NCBI RefSeq assembly: GCF_003426025.1
Contig: NZ_QJSH01000012.1
Span: 31,439-95,438, forward strand
Source: Paraliobacillus quinghaiensis
Lineage (GTDB): Bacteria > Bacillota > Bacilli > Bacillales > Amphibacillaceae
DNA length: 64,000 nt
Direction of reading: 5' to 3'
Each line of letters starts with the position of its first letter. The first letter of the stretch is position 1. The translations under genes and the position numbers were made by a program. The notes under the pieces were generated by a model, which was not told the DNA's origin, did no database searches, and worked only from the letters and a program-made list of their open reading frames with translations. This document shows positions 36,584 through 44,237 of this stretch, piece by piece.

Positions 36584-36736
36584 TTATTGCTCGCGACGCA
36601 TTTCATTTAATTTTTGCTTGCGATATCCACCAGCAATATCTGCTTGTTTAAATTCGTTATTGTATCTTACCTCTTGAGCTGAAGATAGTTCCATCCCAGC
36701 CTTTTTTGTAGGTTGATATTGTTGTTTTCTTGCCAT
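36584..36736 (-). CDS. YfhE-like small protein
   Basis: A 50-residue basic, helical protein: MARKQQYQPTKK, then ELSSAQEVRYNNEFKQADIAG and GYRKQKLNEMRREQ. The SSAQEV.Y..EF..AD.AGGYR core matches the YfhE family of spore-formers. GAAAGGATG lies 8 bases before the ATG. A sigma-B promoter match (36791-36816, minus) lies 55 bases upstream, and a terminator follows at 36544. The function is unknown. Confidence 0.8.
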   Translation of the reverse strand: MARKQQYQPTKKAGMELSSAQEVRYNNEFKQADIAGGYRKQKLNEMRREQ

Positions 36737-36790
36737 TTTGTATACATCCTTTCAAAAAATAAATTAACATTCTATGGCTTTAAAAGTAAT

Positions 36791-36816
36791 TTACCCGTGG
36801 ATGTTTAGCTTTAAAC
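36791..36816 (-). promoter_or_regulatory. Sigma-B-type promoter of the YfhE-like gene
   Basis: Minus strand: GTTTAA (36816-36811), 14-base spacer, GGGTAA (36796-36791). This is the same spacing and near-identical elements as the autoregulatory promoter before rsbV. Confidence 0.7.
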
Positions 36817-36833
36817 ATAAGAAATAGAATTCA

Positions 36834-37613
36834 TTATCCCATGATATTATATCCGCCATCAACATGAAGTACTTCTCCAGTTACACCACTTGATATAGGA
36901 CTCAATAACATCATTGTCATATTAGCTACCTCTTCTTGTGTTACGTTACGTTTTAATGGCGCTTTCTCTTTTGCTTCTTGGAGCATACGTTGGAAACTTG
37001 GTATACCTTTTGCTGCAAGTGTACGAATTGGTCCTGCTGAAACTGCATTGATGCGAATGTTCGAATGCCCTAAATCTAATGCAAGGTGCTTACATGTCGA
37101 TTCAAGTGCAGCCTTTGCGACTCCCATTACTTTATATCCATCTAGCACCCGTTCAGCACCTAATGCACTCATCGTAACAATTGCCGCTCCATTAGATAAG
37201 TATGGTCTTGCTTCTCGAGAAATTGCAATCAAAGAATAAGCACTAGTGTCTTGGGCAAAGGCATAACCATCTCTTGATGTATCAATAAAATCACCATGTA
37301 AATCCTCGCCATGAGCAAAGGCGATAGCGTGTACAATTCCATTAATCTTACCAACTTTTTCACCGATGGAGTTAAATGCGGTTTTAATACTGTCATCCTT
37401 GGTAACATCACAAGCTACAACAAGTGTGGCAGTGATTTCATGTTTTGTTAAAAGATCTGTTAATTTGCTTAATGAGCGTTCCTTTCGATAAGTGAAGATT
37501 AGCTTTGCTCCTGCATCATTCAACACTTTCGCAACACCCCACGCCAAACTTCGTTCATTTGCTATTCCCATAATTACGATTGTTTTATCCTTAAGTTGTA
37601 AAATGTCATTCAT
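36834..37613 (-). CDS. fabI: Enoyl-ACP reductase, NADH-dependent
   Basis: Reduces trans-2-enoyl-ACP in the last step of each fatty-acid elongation cycle. The 259-residue short-chain dehydrogenase has the FabI cofactor motif GIANERSLAWGVAKVL and the catalytic YKVMGVAKAALE (Tyr-x6-Lys), and lacks the usual SDR GxxxGxG. AHGEDLHGDFIDTSRDGY corresponds to the substrate loop. ATG 37613 is chosen; AAGGGG lies about 12 bases upstream, and a GTG at 37622 is too near it. No FapR operator is recognisable upstream. Target of triclosan-like inhibitors in relatives. Confidence 0.93.
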   Translation of the reverse strand: MNDILQLKDKTIVIMGIANERSLAWGVAKVLNDAGAKLIFTYRKERSLSKLTDLLTKHEITATLVVACDVTKDDSIKTAFNSIGEKVGKINGIVHAIAFAHGEDLHGDFIDTSRDGYAFAQDTSAYSLIAISREARPYLSNGAAIVTMSALGAERVLDGYKVMGVAKAALESTCKHLALDLGHSNIRINAVSAGPIRTLAAKGIPSFQRMLQEAKEKAPLKRNVTQEEVANMTMMLLSPISSGVTGEVLHVDGGYNIMG

Positions 37614-37686
37614 ACTATACACTGTCCCCTTGTCTTATATTCACGTGTAGTGCCTCTCAATTATTCGAGTTTAAAAATATCTTACA

Positions 37687-38241
37687 TTACCGTAAGAACT
37701 GATCAAGTAACGATTTTAGTTCAGTGAACAGTTCATGATACTCTTCTACATCGATGTCATAAACCAGACTTTGATAAATATTTTGATAGTACCATTGTTG
37801 ACTTTCCCTTCCACGTTTGAATGATTGCCACATTTCTTTTCCGAGTGTACTTTCATTGTCTAAGATAGATTGTAAGTTATCAATTTTATCTGCACAGACG
37901 ACTAATTTTGCCTCTATAGGGGCTGATTTTACTGTCTCAATTGTATGTTTTTTTCGCTCTTCCCAAGCGGCAGATTTGTCTGGTTCGGAGGCAATTCCAA
38001 CTAGTTCAGCAACTTTGTGGCCAAATAGAGTTGAGATTTCGTCTAATGTACAATCGGTATCCTCAACAACATCGTGTAATAGCCCCGCTATAACGACGTG
38101 GTCCTGAAGCCCGGCAGCTTTCAATCGCATTGCAACCCGATATGGGTGTATAATATAAGGTGTTCCATCTGCTTTTCTTTTTTGTCCATCATGCTTTTTG
38201 GCTGCATATGTGATGGCATCCATTATTTTTTTATCCGTCAT
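37687..38241 (-). CDS. Stand-alone HD-domain phosphohydrolase (small alarmone hydrolase-like)
   Basis: A 184-residue HD-domain protein. It matches the hydrolase half of RelA/SpoT and Mesh1: AAKKHDGQKRKADGTPYIIHPYRVA, GLLHDVVEDTDCTLDEI (HD motif with following ED) and KLVVCADKIDNLQSI. There is no synthetase domain. By family it may hydrolyse (p)ppGpp or another nucleotide pyrophosphate, a small alarmone hydrolase type activity. The start ATG 38241 has GAGGTGATCG upstream. The C-terminal 50 residues are helical and less conserved. Confidence 0.82.
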   Translation of the reverse strand: MTDKKIMDAITYAAKKHDGQKRKADGTPYIIHPYRVAMRLKAAGLQDHVVIAGLLHDVVEDTDCTLDEISTLFGHKVAELVGIASEPDKSAAWEERKKHTIETVKSAPIEAKLVVCADKIDNLQSILDNESTLGKEMWQSFKRGRESQQWYYQNIYQSLVYDIDVEEYHELFTELKSLLDQFLR

Positions 38242-38348
38242 ACGATCACCTCTAGTTTAATTATACGTGTATTCTATTTAGAAAACAAAATGAAGTATGA
38301 AGATATCTAAAATTATCATTTTTAGTAATACTTTTTGCTAAAAGATTG

Positions 38349-38512
38349 TTGTTTATGGCACAATTTATATAAACTCCGCATTAAGAAAACATGCAAATTG
38401 ATGGATAATTCAGCGAACGCCGGAATAATTCGACGTTCGCCGGATTATCTGTGATTTCGCCGAATTATTGCTGATTTTATCGGATTTAATTATTGCGCTT
38501 TTTATATCAAGT
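38349..38512. repeat. Intergenic repeat locus: shared ends and degenerate 20-bp array
   Basis: Begins with TTGTTTATGGCACAATTTAT (38349) and ends with TGCGCTTTTTATATCAAGT (38494-38512), the same two end motifs as the locus at 34763-35079. The core is an array of GCCGGATTAT-type units beginning at about 38399, 38419, 38439, 38459 and 38479, exactly 20 bp apart, not the CTTTCCGC core. It lies between the HD hydrolase and capA genes. Confidence 0.85.
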
Positions 38513-38636
38513 CCGAATATTTTAAAGCAACAATATTTAGGAAAAGAGCCTTTAGTAATGACTAACTAGGGAATAAGTTGGGTAGAGATTGACAACTATT
38601 GTCTATAAAATAGAAATATATAAGGGGTGTGTGAAA

Positions 38637-39809
38637 ATGAATAGATTTATTTTAATAGTAATGATTGGCATACTGTTTTTACTTGGTGCATGTTCTAATA
38701 CAGAAAATACCCAGTATGCAGAAGATCATAAAAAGCAGGAAAGACAAATAACTATAGAAAAAGAGTATTTTGAAACTAAGCCTAAAATCACTTCCATTAA
38801 ACTTGCTGCAATTGGTGACATGTTAATTCATGGGATTGTTTATAATGATGCTAAAACGGAGGCTGGTTTTGACTTCTCGCCAATGCTTGAACAAGTAGCT
38901 CCTTATTTATCCGAACCAACGATTGCAATGGCCAATCAAGAGACGATGATTGGTGGAGAAGAGGTCGGTTTATCTACTTATCCAAGGTTTAACAGCCCGT
39001 ATCAAGTGGGAGATGCATTGGATAAAGCAGGTGTTGACATTGTAACTTTAGCAAACAATCATACACTTGATGTTGGTGAAAAAGCAATTCAAAATGCGTT
39101 AAATCATTGGGATCAAATCGGTATGCTTTATACTGGTGCTTATCGTGATCAAAAGGATAGCGAAAGAATCCGTGTAATGGAAACTGAAGCAGGAATCGAT
39201 GTTTCTTTCTTGGGTTATACGTATGGGACAAATGGTATACCTGTACCAGCCGGAAAAGATTATCTCGTTAACTTAATTAATCATGAAGAAATTGCTGCTG
39301 ATGTGAAGGCTGCTGAAGAAATTTCTGATATCACTGTCATGAATCTACATTTTGGTGCAGAATATCAGCGAATGCCAAATGATGATCAGAAAGAATTGGT
39401 GCAATATGTTGCAGATTTAGGGGTCGATATTATCATGGGACACCACCCTCATGTGTTGCAACCAATGGAATGGATTGAAGGTAAAGGGGGAAATAAAACG
39501 TTTGTTGTATATTCCCTGGGAAATTTTTTATCTGGTCAAGACGAATTTTATCGAAGAATAGGTGGGATGGTAGAAGTTACGATTGAAAAGAAAGTAACAC
39601 GTGATGAAGAAAAGATTCAGATAGTAACACCAAGATTTCTACCAACCTTCGTTGACTATGACGAAAATATTCCGAGAAATGATTTTCAAGTTATTCCAAT
39701 GTATCAATTAGATGAAACAGTTTTACCTGCTGCCGATAGACACTATCAAGAAATTAAAAAACACATGTCACAATGGATGCCTGAAGTTGAGTTTATCGAA
39801 TCGGAATAA
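38637..39809 (+). CDS. CapA-family (poly-gamma-glutamate capsule type) lipoprotein
   Basis: A 390-residue lipoprotein with a signal peptide and lipobox LLGAC (Cys19). The CapA/PGA domain is a metallophosphatase-like fold: KLAAIGDMLIHG near the start, ANQETMIGG, LANNHTLDVGEKAI, MNLHFGAEYQ, and DIIMGHHPHVLQPMEWIEGK, then YSLGNFLSGQ. CapA proteins take part in polyglutamate capsule synthesis or export, but no capB, capC or pgs neighbours are here, so the role may be in cell-wall polymer handling. ATG 38637 follows AAGGGGTG. A TTGACA sits at 38589. Confidence 0.88.
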   Translation: MNRFILIVMIGILFLLGACSNTENTQYAEDHKKQERQITIEKEYFETKPKITSIKLAAIGDMLIHGIVYNDAKTEAGFDFSPMLEQVAPYLSEPTIAMANQETMIGGEEVGLSTYPRFNSPYQVGDALDKAGVDIVTLANNHTLDVGEKAIQNALNHWDQIGMLYTGAYRDQKDSERIRVMETEAGIDVSFLGYTYGTNGIPVPAGKDYLVNLINHEEIAADVKAAEEISDITVMNLHFGAEYQRMPNDDQKELVQYVADLGVDIIMGHHPHVLQPMEWIEGKGGNKTFVVYSLGNFLSGQDEFYRRIGGMVEVTIEKKVTRDEEKIQIVTPRFLPTFVDYDENIPRNDFQVIPMYQLDETVLPAADRHYQEIKKHMSQWMPEVEFIESE

Positions 39810-39906
39810 TATCCAATAAGTCATAATAACCCTTATATTAATTAAGTCCGTGTTTTGCTATAATACTAAAAGTATCATGAATTTTTTCTGAAAAGGGGAA
39901 GCGTAC

Positions 39907-40731
39907 ATGGAGTGGAAAAATATTTATCGTGGCATGATGATGGGTGCTAGTGATGTTGTTCCGGGTGTTAGTGGAGGAACAATTGCTGTTGTTCTTGGTA
40001 TATATGATCAATTAATCGAAGCGGTCAATGGATTTTTCAGCAAAGAATGGAAAAAAAATCTAGGTTTTTTGATCCCTCTTGGAATTGGTATTTTAACTGC
40101 TGTATTCTTGTTAGCGGGTGTGATTGAATATTTATTTGAACACTATCCTGGTCCAACACAATTCACTTTTTTAGGGCTAATAATAGGTGTTCTACCTTAT
40201 TTGTTACATAAGTCAGAAGCGAAGTATAAATTTAAAGTGAATCATTTCTTCTTGTTATTTGTTGGGATAGCACTTGTGGCATCTATGTTGTTTTTTCGCT
40301 CAGATACAACAGCCCCAATAACAGACATAACATTAGCTACTTATGGATTTTTATTTTTAGCAGGTTTTATTGCTAGTGCTGCTATGATCTTACCTGGTAT
40401 CAGTGGTTCCTTTTTACTGCTTATTATTGGTGTGTATGGAACGGTTATTAATGCAATTAGTGAACTTAAACTTGATATAATAGCTGTTGTTGGACTTGGG
40501 ATTGCTATGGGGATTTTAGTAATGAGTAAAGTAATTCATTATTTTTTGGAGAATTATACAACAGCCACGTTTGCGGTTATTATTGGTTTAGTTACTGGAT
40601 CGATCTTTGTTATCTTTCCTGGGTGGCCAACATCTACTAGTGGTGTAATTACAAGTATTATGACATTCGCATTAGGTTTGTTTGTTGCCTTTTTGTTAGG
40701 TCGGGTTGAATATAAAGATGTACGAGCATAA
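39907..40731 (+). CDS. DUF368 membrane protein (polyprenyl-phosphate transporter family, PopT-like)
   Basis: A 274-residue protein with about eight membrane helices and the DUF368 duplicated motif: GASDVVPGVSGGTIAVVLGIYD near residue 13 and ASAAMILPGISGSFLLLIIGVYG near residue 157. DUF368 proteins have been reported to recycle undecaprenyl phosphate across the membrane for cell-wall synthesis, in parallel with DedA proteins. AAAAGGGGAAG precedes the ATG. Its position 97 bases after a CapA-family gene is consistent with an envelope-polymer role; the link is inferred. Confidence 0.87.
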   Translation: MEWKNIYRGMMMGASDVVPGVSGGTIAVVLGIYDQLIEAVNGFFSKEWKKNLGFLIPLGIGILTAVFLLAGVIEYLFEHYPGPTQFTFLGLIIGVLPYLLHKSEAKYKFKVNHFFLLFVGIALVASMLFFRSDTTAPITDITLATYGFLFLAGFIASAAMILPGISGSFLLLIIGVYGTVINAISELKLDIIAVVGLGIAMGILVMSKVIHYFLENYTTATFAVIIGLVTGSIFVIFPGWPTSTSGVITSIMTFALGLFVAFLLGRVEYKDVRA

Positions 40732-40788
40732 TTTTTGTGCTAAAAAACAACACGTGATAAATTTATGAGTTGGAAAGGGGTTTTATAC

Positions 40789-41109
40789 ATGCAAGCAATT
40801 CATACAAAAGAAGAATTTGATAAAATAATTAATTCGGATAAACCTGTAATTGTAAAGTTTTATGCTAATTGGTGCCCAGATTGTAAGCGAATGGATATGT
40901 TCATTGGTGATATTCTAGAAGCATACAATGCATATGATTGGTATGAGGTAAATAGTGACGAGATAGAAGGAATAGCACAGGAGAATGAAGTGATGGGAAT
41001 ACCAAGTTTACTAATTTTCCAAGATGGTAAAAAGCTTGCCCATCAGCATAGTGCATTCACGAAATCACCTGAAGAAGTTACTGCCTTTTTAGAAAAAGAA
41101 TTAGCTTAA
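40789..41109 (+). CDS. Thioredoxin-like protein (YtpP-type)
   Basis: A 106-residue thioredoxin fold with active site WCPDC (Cys29, Cys32) in FYANWCPDCKRMD and a cis-proline segment GIPSLLIFQDGKK. The CPDC motif differs from thioredoxin A (CGPC), suggesting an altered redox potential. ATG 40789 is chosen because GGAAAGGGG lies 9 bases upstream; an upstream in-frame ATG at 40765 precedes that site. A terminator follows at 41131. It may assist envelope or cytosolic thiol repair. Confidence 0.87.
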   Translation: MQAIHTKEEFDKIINSDKPVIVKFYANWCPDCKRMDMFIGDILEAYNAYDWYEVNSDEIEGIAQENEVMGIPSLLIFQDGKKLAHQHSAFTKSPEEVTAFLEKELA

Positions 41110-41130
41110 TATCAAATATCTGATTGTCTA

Positions 41131-41180
41131 ACGGAATGAGGATCTGCATGGGAAGTTTGCGGATCCCATTCCGTATTTTT
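41131..41180 (+). terminator. Terminator after the thioredoxin-like gene
   Basis: 16-bp stem ACGGAATGAGGATCTGC/GCGGATCCCATTCCGT with wobble, then T5. Confidence 0.88.
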
Positions 41181-41254
41181 GATGTATTTATTGTTTGAAT
41201 TTTAACGATGTATAGTACAATATCTTTAAGTACACATAAGAGCGAGGGATGAAA

Positions 41255-41749
41255 ATGATTAGCAAAGCAACAGAGAAAGACTTAGGAGCTATTATGAAAG
41301 TAGTCGATCAAGTTATAGAAGTCATGCATGCTCAAGGGAGCTTTCAATGGGATGAATCGTATCCATTAGTATCAGATTATCAAAAAGATTTGAACAGAGA
41401 TGAACTATATGTTTATGAAGAATTAGGAGCTATTTTAGGGGCCTGTACTATAAGCAATCGAGGGCATGAGGAGTATCACTTAATTAATTGGAGTGAGCAT
41501 GATCTTGCGCTTACTTTAAAGCGATTGGCTGTTAGTCCAAACGCAAGAGGAAAAGGTGTTGCCGATCAATTTATTGAATTTGCTGAGGAATTAGCTCATA
41601 AGAAAAATATCCCACACCTAAATACCGATACTTTTGCGGAGAATCTATATGCGCAACAACTATTTAAACGTAATGAATTTCGATTTGTCCAAGCAAGAAT
41701 TGAGGATGAAGGATCAGAGCTTTATTACTTTGAAAAAAACGTAACATGA
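41255..41749 (+). CDS. GNAT family N-acetyltransferase
   Basis: A 164-residue GNAT protein. The acetyl-CoA loop is LKRLAVSPNARGKGVADQFIEFAEELA (residues about 90-116) and the C-terminal LYAQQLFKRNEFRFV strand is typical. ATG 41255 is preferred over 41249, which abuts the GAGGG site. The substrate is unknown. After its TGA (41747-41749) the same frame remains open for 73 codons with two hydrophobic segments, described as a separate entry. Confidence 0.85.
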   Translation: MISKATEKDLGAIMKVVDQVIEVMHAQGSFQWDESYPLVSDYQKDLNRDELYVYEELGAILGACTISNRGHEEYHLINWSEHDLALTLKRLAVSPNARGKGVADQFIEFAEELAHKKNIPHLNTDTFAENLYAQQLFKRNEFRFVQARIEDEGSELYYFEKNVT

Positions 41750-41971
41750 GAAGAGTTTTGGGAAATTTTTATTTTTCATATTCAGGAAAACGTTAATACA
41801 TCATTTGTAAAAACAAAAACACCGATTATCATTTCGTTTTGGATTGTGCTATTATTTTTTTGTATCGTTAATAGCATTGTAAATCCAGTGATTAGTTTGG
41901 TGATGCTTTTAATAATTATCACACCTCAATCTAACTTTGAACAATTTTTCAATCAAAATGCAATAGAATAG
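41750..41971 (+). pseudogene. Open 73-codon extension after the GNAT stop (gene remnant?)
   Basis: In frame with the GNAT gene and directly after its TGA, 73 codons stay open to TAG at 41969-41971. The middle is hydrophobic (TPIIISFWIVLLFFCIVNSIV, then ISLVMLLIII) and the tail polar. No start codon with a ribosome site is available. It may be the decayed C-terminal part of a small membrane-protein gene, or coincidence in AT-rich DNA. Confidence 0.3.
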
Positions 41972-42019
41972 CATGCTCTTTTATATTTTAATATTTTGTA
42001 AATAGAGAGGGGAAAACAG

Positions 42020-42484
42020 ATGGATAAACAGAAGGAATTATACAAAAAGAAAAAGGAAGATCCCTCCTTAAAATTATTTGTTGTATTATCAAAGGCATAC
42101 CGCTCCGTTGCAGATCAAGTAGCTGCCGATATTAGAAAAAAAGGTCTAAATACAACGGATTTTGGTGTACTAGAGTTGTTGTATCATCAAGGAGACCAAA
42201 CATTACAAAAAATTGGTGACAAAATTTTATTAGCGAGTGGTAGTATTACCTATGTTGTTGATAAATTAGAGAAGAAAGGTTACATTGAACGTGTACCTTC
42301 CGAAAGCGATCGACGAATTACTTATGCTTCGATCACTGAAAAGGGAGAAGTATTGTTAAATGATATTTTCCCAGATCATTGGAAACAAATTGAATCTATA
42401 ACGAATGGGTTAACAGAAGAGGAAAAAGTTCAAGCAGTTCAATTACTGAAAAAACTAGGAACCTATGCAGATCAAATAAAGTGA
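42020..42484 (+). CDS. MarR family regulator (MhqR/YkvE-like)
   Basis: A 154-residue MarR winged-helix repressor. LFVVLSKAYRSVADQVAADIRKKGLNTTDFGVLELLYHQGDQTLQKIGDKILLASGSITYVVDKLEKKGYIERVPSESDRRITYASITEKG shows the dimer helix, the recognition helix and the wing with DRR. It resembles B. subtilis YkvE (MhqR), a repressor of quinone-detoxifying genes. The protein has no cysteine, so thiol-oxidation control is excluded. GAGAGGGGA precedes the ATG. No mhq-type target gene is next to it, and I found no clear operator. Confidence 0.87.
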   Translation: MDKQKELYKKKKEDPSLKLFVVLSKAYRSVADQVAADIRKKGLNTTDFGVLELLYHQGDQTLQKIGDKILLASGSITYVVDKLEKKGYIERVPSESDRRITYASITEKGEVLLNDIFPDHWKQIESITNGLTEEEKVQAVQLLKKLGTYADQIK

Positions 42485-42544
42485 TTTTAATATGTAATTA
42501 TGATATTAAAACTCGTAAGTATAATGAGTTGACTATCCGTCGAT

Positions 42545-42577
42545 CAAAAACGTTTATCAATGATAGACGTTTTTTTG
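42545..42577 (+). terminator. Terminator after the MarR gene
   Basis: Stem AAAAACGTTTATCA/TGATAGACGTTTTT with one wobble, then T-run. Confidence 0.85.
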
Positions 42578-42597
42578 TTCGTTAAAAAAATTAATAA

Positions 42598-42622
42598 GTT
42601 TAGCAATACATATAATGGGTAT
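42598..42622 (+). promoter_or_regulatory. Sigma-B-type promoter of the glutaredoxin-like gene
   Basis: GTTTAG (42598-42603), 13-base spacer, GGGTAT (42617-42622). The -10 element is a perfect sigma-B match and the -35 element matches at 5 of 6. The start codon is about 85 bases downstream. Confidence 0.6.
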
Positions 42623-42707
42623 CTAATATTATGGGTTACCCCTAACAACATGAATGTCTGTGACGAGAAGCATCACGAAAAATACAAAAGAAAGAAGATG
42701 AGCAGAG

Positions 42708-42950
42708 ATGCATGAAGAAAATATTCAGGTATACGTAAGTAATAACTGTACAGAATCTAATAAATTAATTCATTTGTTAGAAGAGTTAGGTGTTAAGCAT
42801 GAAAGAAAAAATGTTACAGAAAATAAAGATTATATGAGAGAATTACAACAACAAAAAATTTATGCAACACCAGTGGCTATGGTCAATAATAAGAAGGTTT
42901 TAGGTTATCAAAAGAGTAGATTAATGGATATTTTACGTCATTATGTATAA
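42708..42950 (+). CDS. Glutaredoxin-like protein with CxxS active site
   Basis: An 80-residue glutaredoxin fold: IQVYVSNNCTESNKLIHLLEELGVKHERKNVTENKDYMREL, then a cis-Pro motif ATPVAMVNNKKVLGY. The active site is Cys14-Thr-Glu-Ser17, a monothiol-type version with Ser at the resolving position. It could act in bacillithiol chemistry (bacilliredoxin-like) or only in binding, but no such activity is proven by sequence. The ribosome site is weak. A sigma-B-type promoter (42598) suggests stress induction. Confidence 0.78.
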   Translation: MHEENIQVYVSNNCTESNKLIHLLEELGVKHERKNVTENKDYMRELQQQKIYATPVAMVNNKKVLGYQKSRLMDILRHYV

Positions 42951-43011
42951 TTAACGATTTACTGATTTCCGCATACAATAATAGTGAAATTGTTGATAAA
43001 GGGGGGTCTAA

Positions 43012-43392
43012 ATGAGAAGAGCACCGCAACAACCGTTTCAACCCTATCAAGGGAATTATTATAATGAACCAGTAAATCCCTATCAAATGGCGCAGCAACA
43101 ACAAAACACATATCCACCTTTAGCTAACTTACAACCGCCCCAGCAAACACACAACATTCCACCTTATCAATACTTTGCAAAGCCTGCTCAACCATCTGAT
43201 GGGTATCCTGAATCAACTATGAATGGTTCTTATGGCCAACAAGCAAAAGGTTTTATAAACTATTTTCAAGATAAAGATGGGCAGATTGACCTTGATAAGA
43301 TGCTAAATACGGTTGGTCAGGTTGCAAATACCTACCAACAAGTCTCGCCGCTTATTAAAGGGATCGGCTCCTTTATGAAAGGAATTAAATAA
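43012..43392 (+). CDS. YppG-like protein
   Basis: A 126-residue protein. The N-terminal 75 residues are rich in Pro, Gln, Tyr and Asn (QQPFQPYQGNYYNEPVNPY and on) and are probably disordered. The C-terminal part, QAKGFINYFQDKDGQIDLDKMLNTVGQVANTYQQVSPLIKGIGSFMKGIK, matches the YppG family and contains an EF-hand-like DKDGQIDLDK stretch. Family members are restricted to Bacillaceae and often linked to spores. AAAGGGGGG precedes the ATG. Function unknown. Confidence 0.85.
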   Translation: MRRAPQQPFQPYQGNYYNEPVNPYQMAQQQQNTYPPLANLQPPQQTHNIPPYQYFAKPAQPSDGYPESTMNGSYGQQAKGFINYFQDKDGQIDLDKMLNTVGQVANTYQQVSPLIKGIGSFMKGIK

Positions 43393-43496
43393 AGTCCTTG
43401 TCTTCATTTCTGACAGGGTTTTTTTGTTTTGATGGATGATATCGTATGTAAATGGGTAAAGTAGGATACAAATTACCATAGAAAGAGGGAGAATTC

Positions 43497-44204
43497 ATGA
43501 ATGGGTGCTTGTGTATTCATGGTTTTACAGGTGGAGCATATGAAATTGAGCCACTAGCTGATTATTTAAGAAGTCAAACGGATTGGCAAATTGAAGTTCC
43601 TACACTACCTGGTCATGGAAAGGATTTAGCTTTGGATGGAGTAGGATTTAATGAATGGATAGAAAAGGCAGAGGAAGCTTTTGCTGATTTAAATGAAAAA
43701 GTAGATAACATTTATTTAATTGGCTTTTCAATGGGCGGTATGATTGCTTCCTACCTTGCTGCAAAATATGATGTAGCTAAATTAGTTTTATTATCACCAT
43801 CCCGTAAGTATCTTAATTTGAAACAGATCACCTTAGACTTAGGACATATCATTAAAGATAAAATTGCCGGTGAATTAGAAGATAACTTTTTGTATCAAAA
43901 TTACCAACACAAAAGAGGGGCAATCCCTTTTGGTGCATATATTGAATTTCTCAAATGTATGAGATTTACTAAACCCTATTTACAGGAGATAACTTGTCCT
44001 GTTTTAGTAGCGCAGGGTATCCAGGATGGTGTAGTTCCGTATACTACAACACATTATTTAGATAAGGAAATTCCAGTAGAAATCGAAGTGATCTACTATT
44101 ATGATTCAAAACATTTGATTTGCTTAGGTGAAGATAAGGACGTATTAAGTGCAGCGGTTCATACGTTTTTTGGAAAAAAAGAAAAAGCAGTTTCAAATGC
44201 TTAA
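43497..44204 (+). CDS. Alpha/beta hydrolase (carboxylesterase type)
   Basis: A 235-residue serine hydrolase. The nucleophile elbow is IGFSMGGMIASYLA (Ser at about residue 78), the catalytic Asp lies in QGIQDGVVP and the His in YYDSKHLICLGED. HGFTGGAYEIEPLADYLR near the N-terminus forms the oxyanion loop, as in the Est30-type carboxylesterases of Bacillus. AGAGGGAG precedes the ATG. The 3' arm of its coding sequence forms half of a terminator (44181), shared with the convergent degV gene. Confidence 0.88.
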   Translation: MNGCLCIHGFTGGAYEIEPLADYLRSQTDWQIEVPTLPGHGKDLALDGVGFNEWIEKAEEAFADLNEKVDNIYLIGFSMGGMIASYLAAKYDVAKLVLLSPSRKYLNLKQITLDLGHIIKDKIAGELEDNFLYQNYQHKRGAIPFGAYIEFLKCMRFTKPYLQEITCPVLVAQGIQDGVVPYTTTHYLDKEIPVEIEVIYYYDSKHLICLGEDKDVLSAAVHTFFGKKEKAVSNA

Positions 44205-44225
44205 ATTGAAGAAGCTGCTTTTTCT
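44181..44225. terminator. Bidirectional terminator overlapping the hydrolase 3' end
   Basis: Arms GAAAAAGCAGTTTCAA (44181-44196, inside the hydrolase coding sequence) and TTGAAGAAGCTGCTTTTTC (44206-44224). It ends both convergent genes. Confidence 0.82.
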
Positions 44226-44237
44226 TTTAACGTGCTT

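Noticed and set aside
36477..36677. 66-codon plus-strand open frame
   Set aside because: It overlaps a terminator and lies opposite the better-supported YfhE-like gene; it is a shadow.
37614..37690. FapR operator before fabI
   Set aside because: No recognisable FapR palindrome is present.
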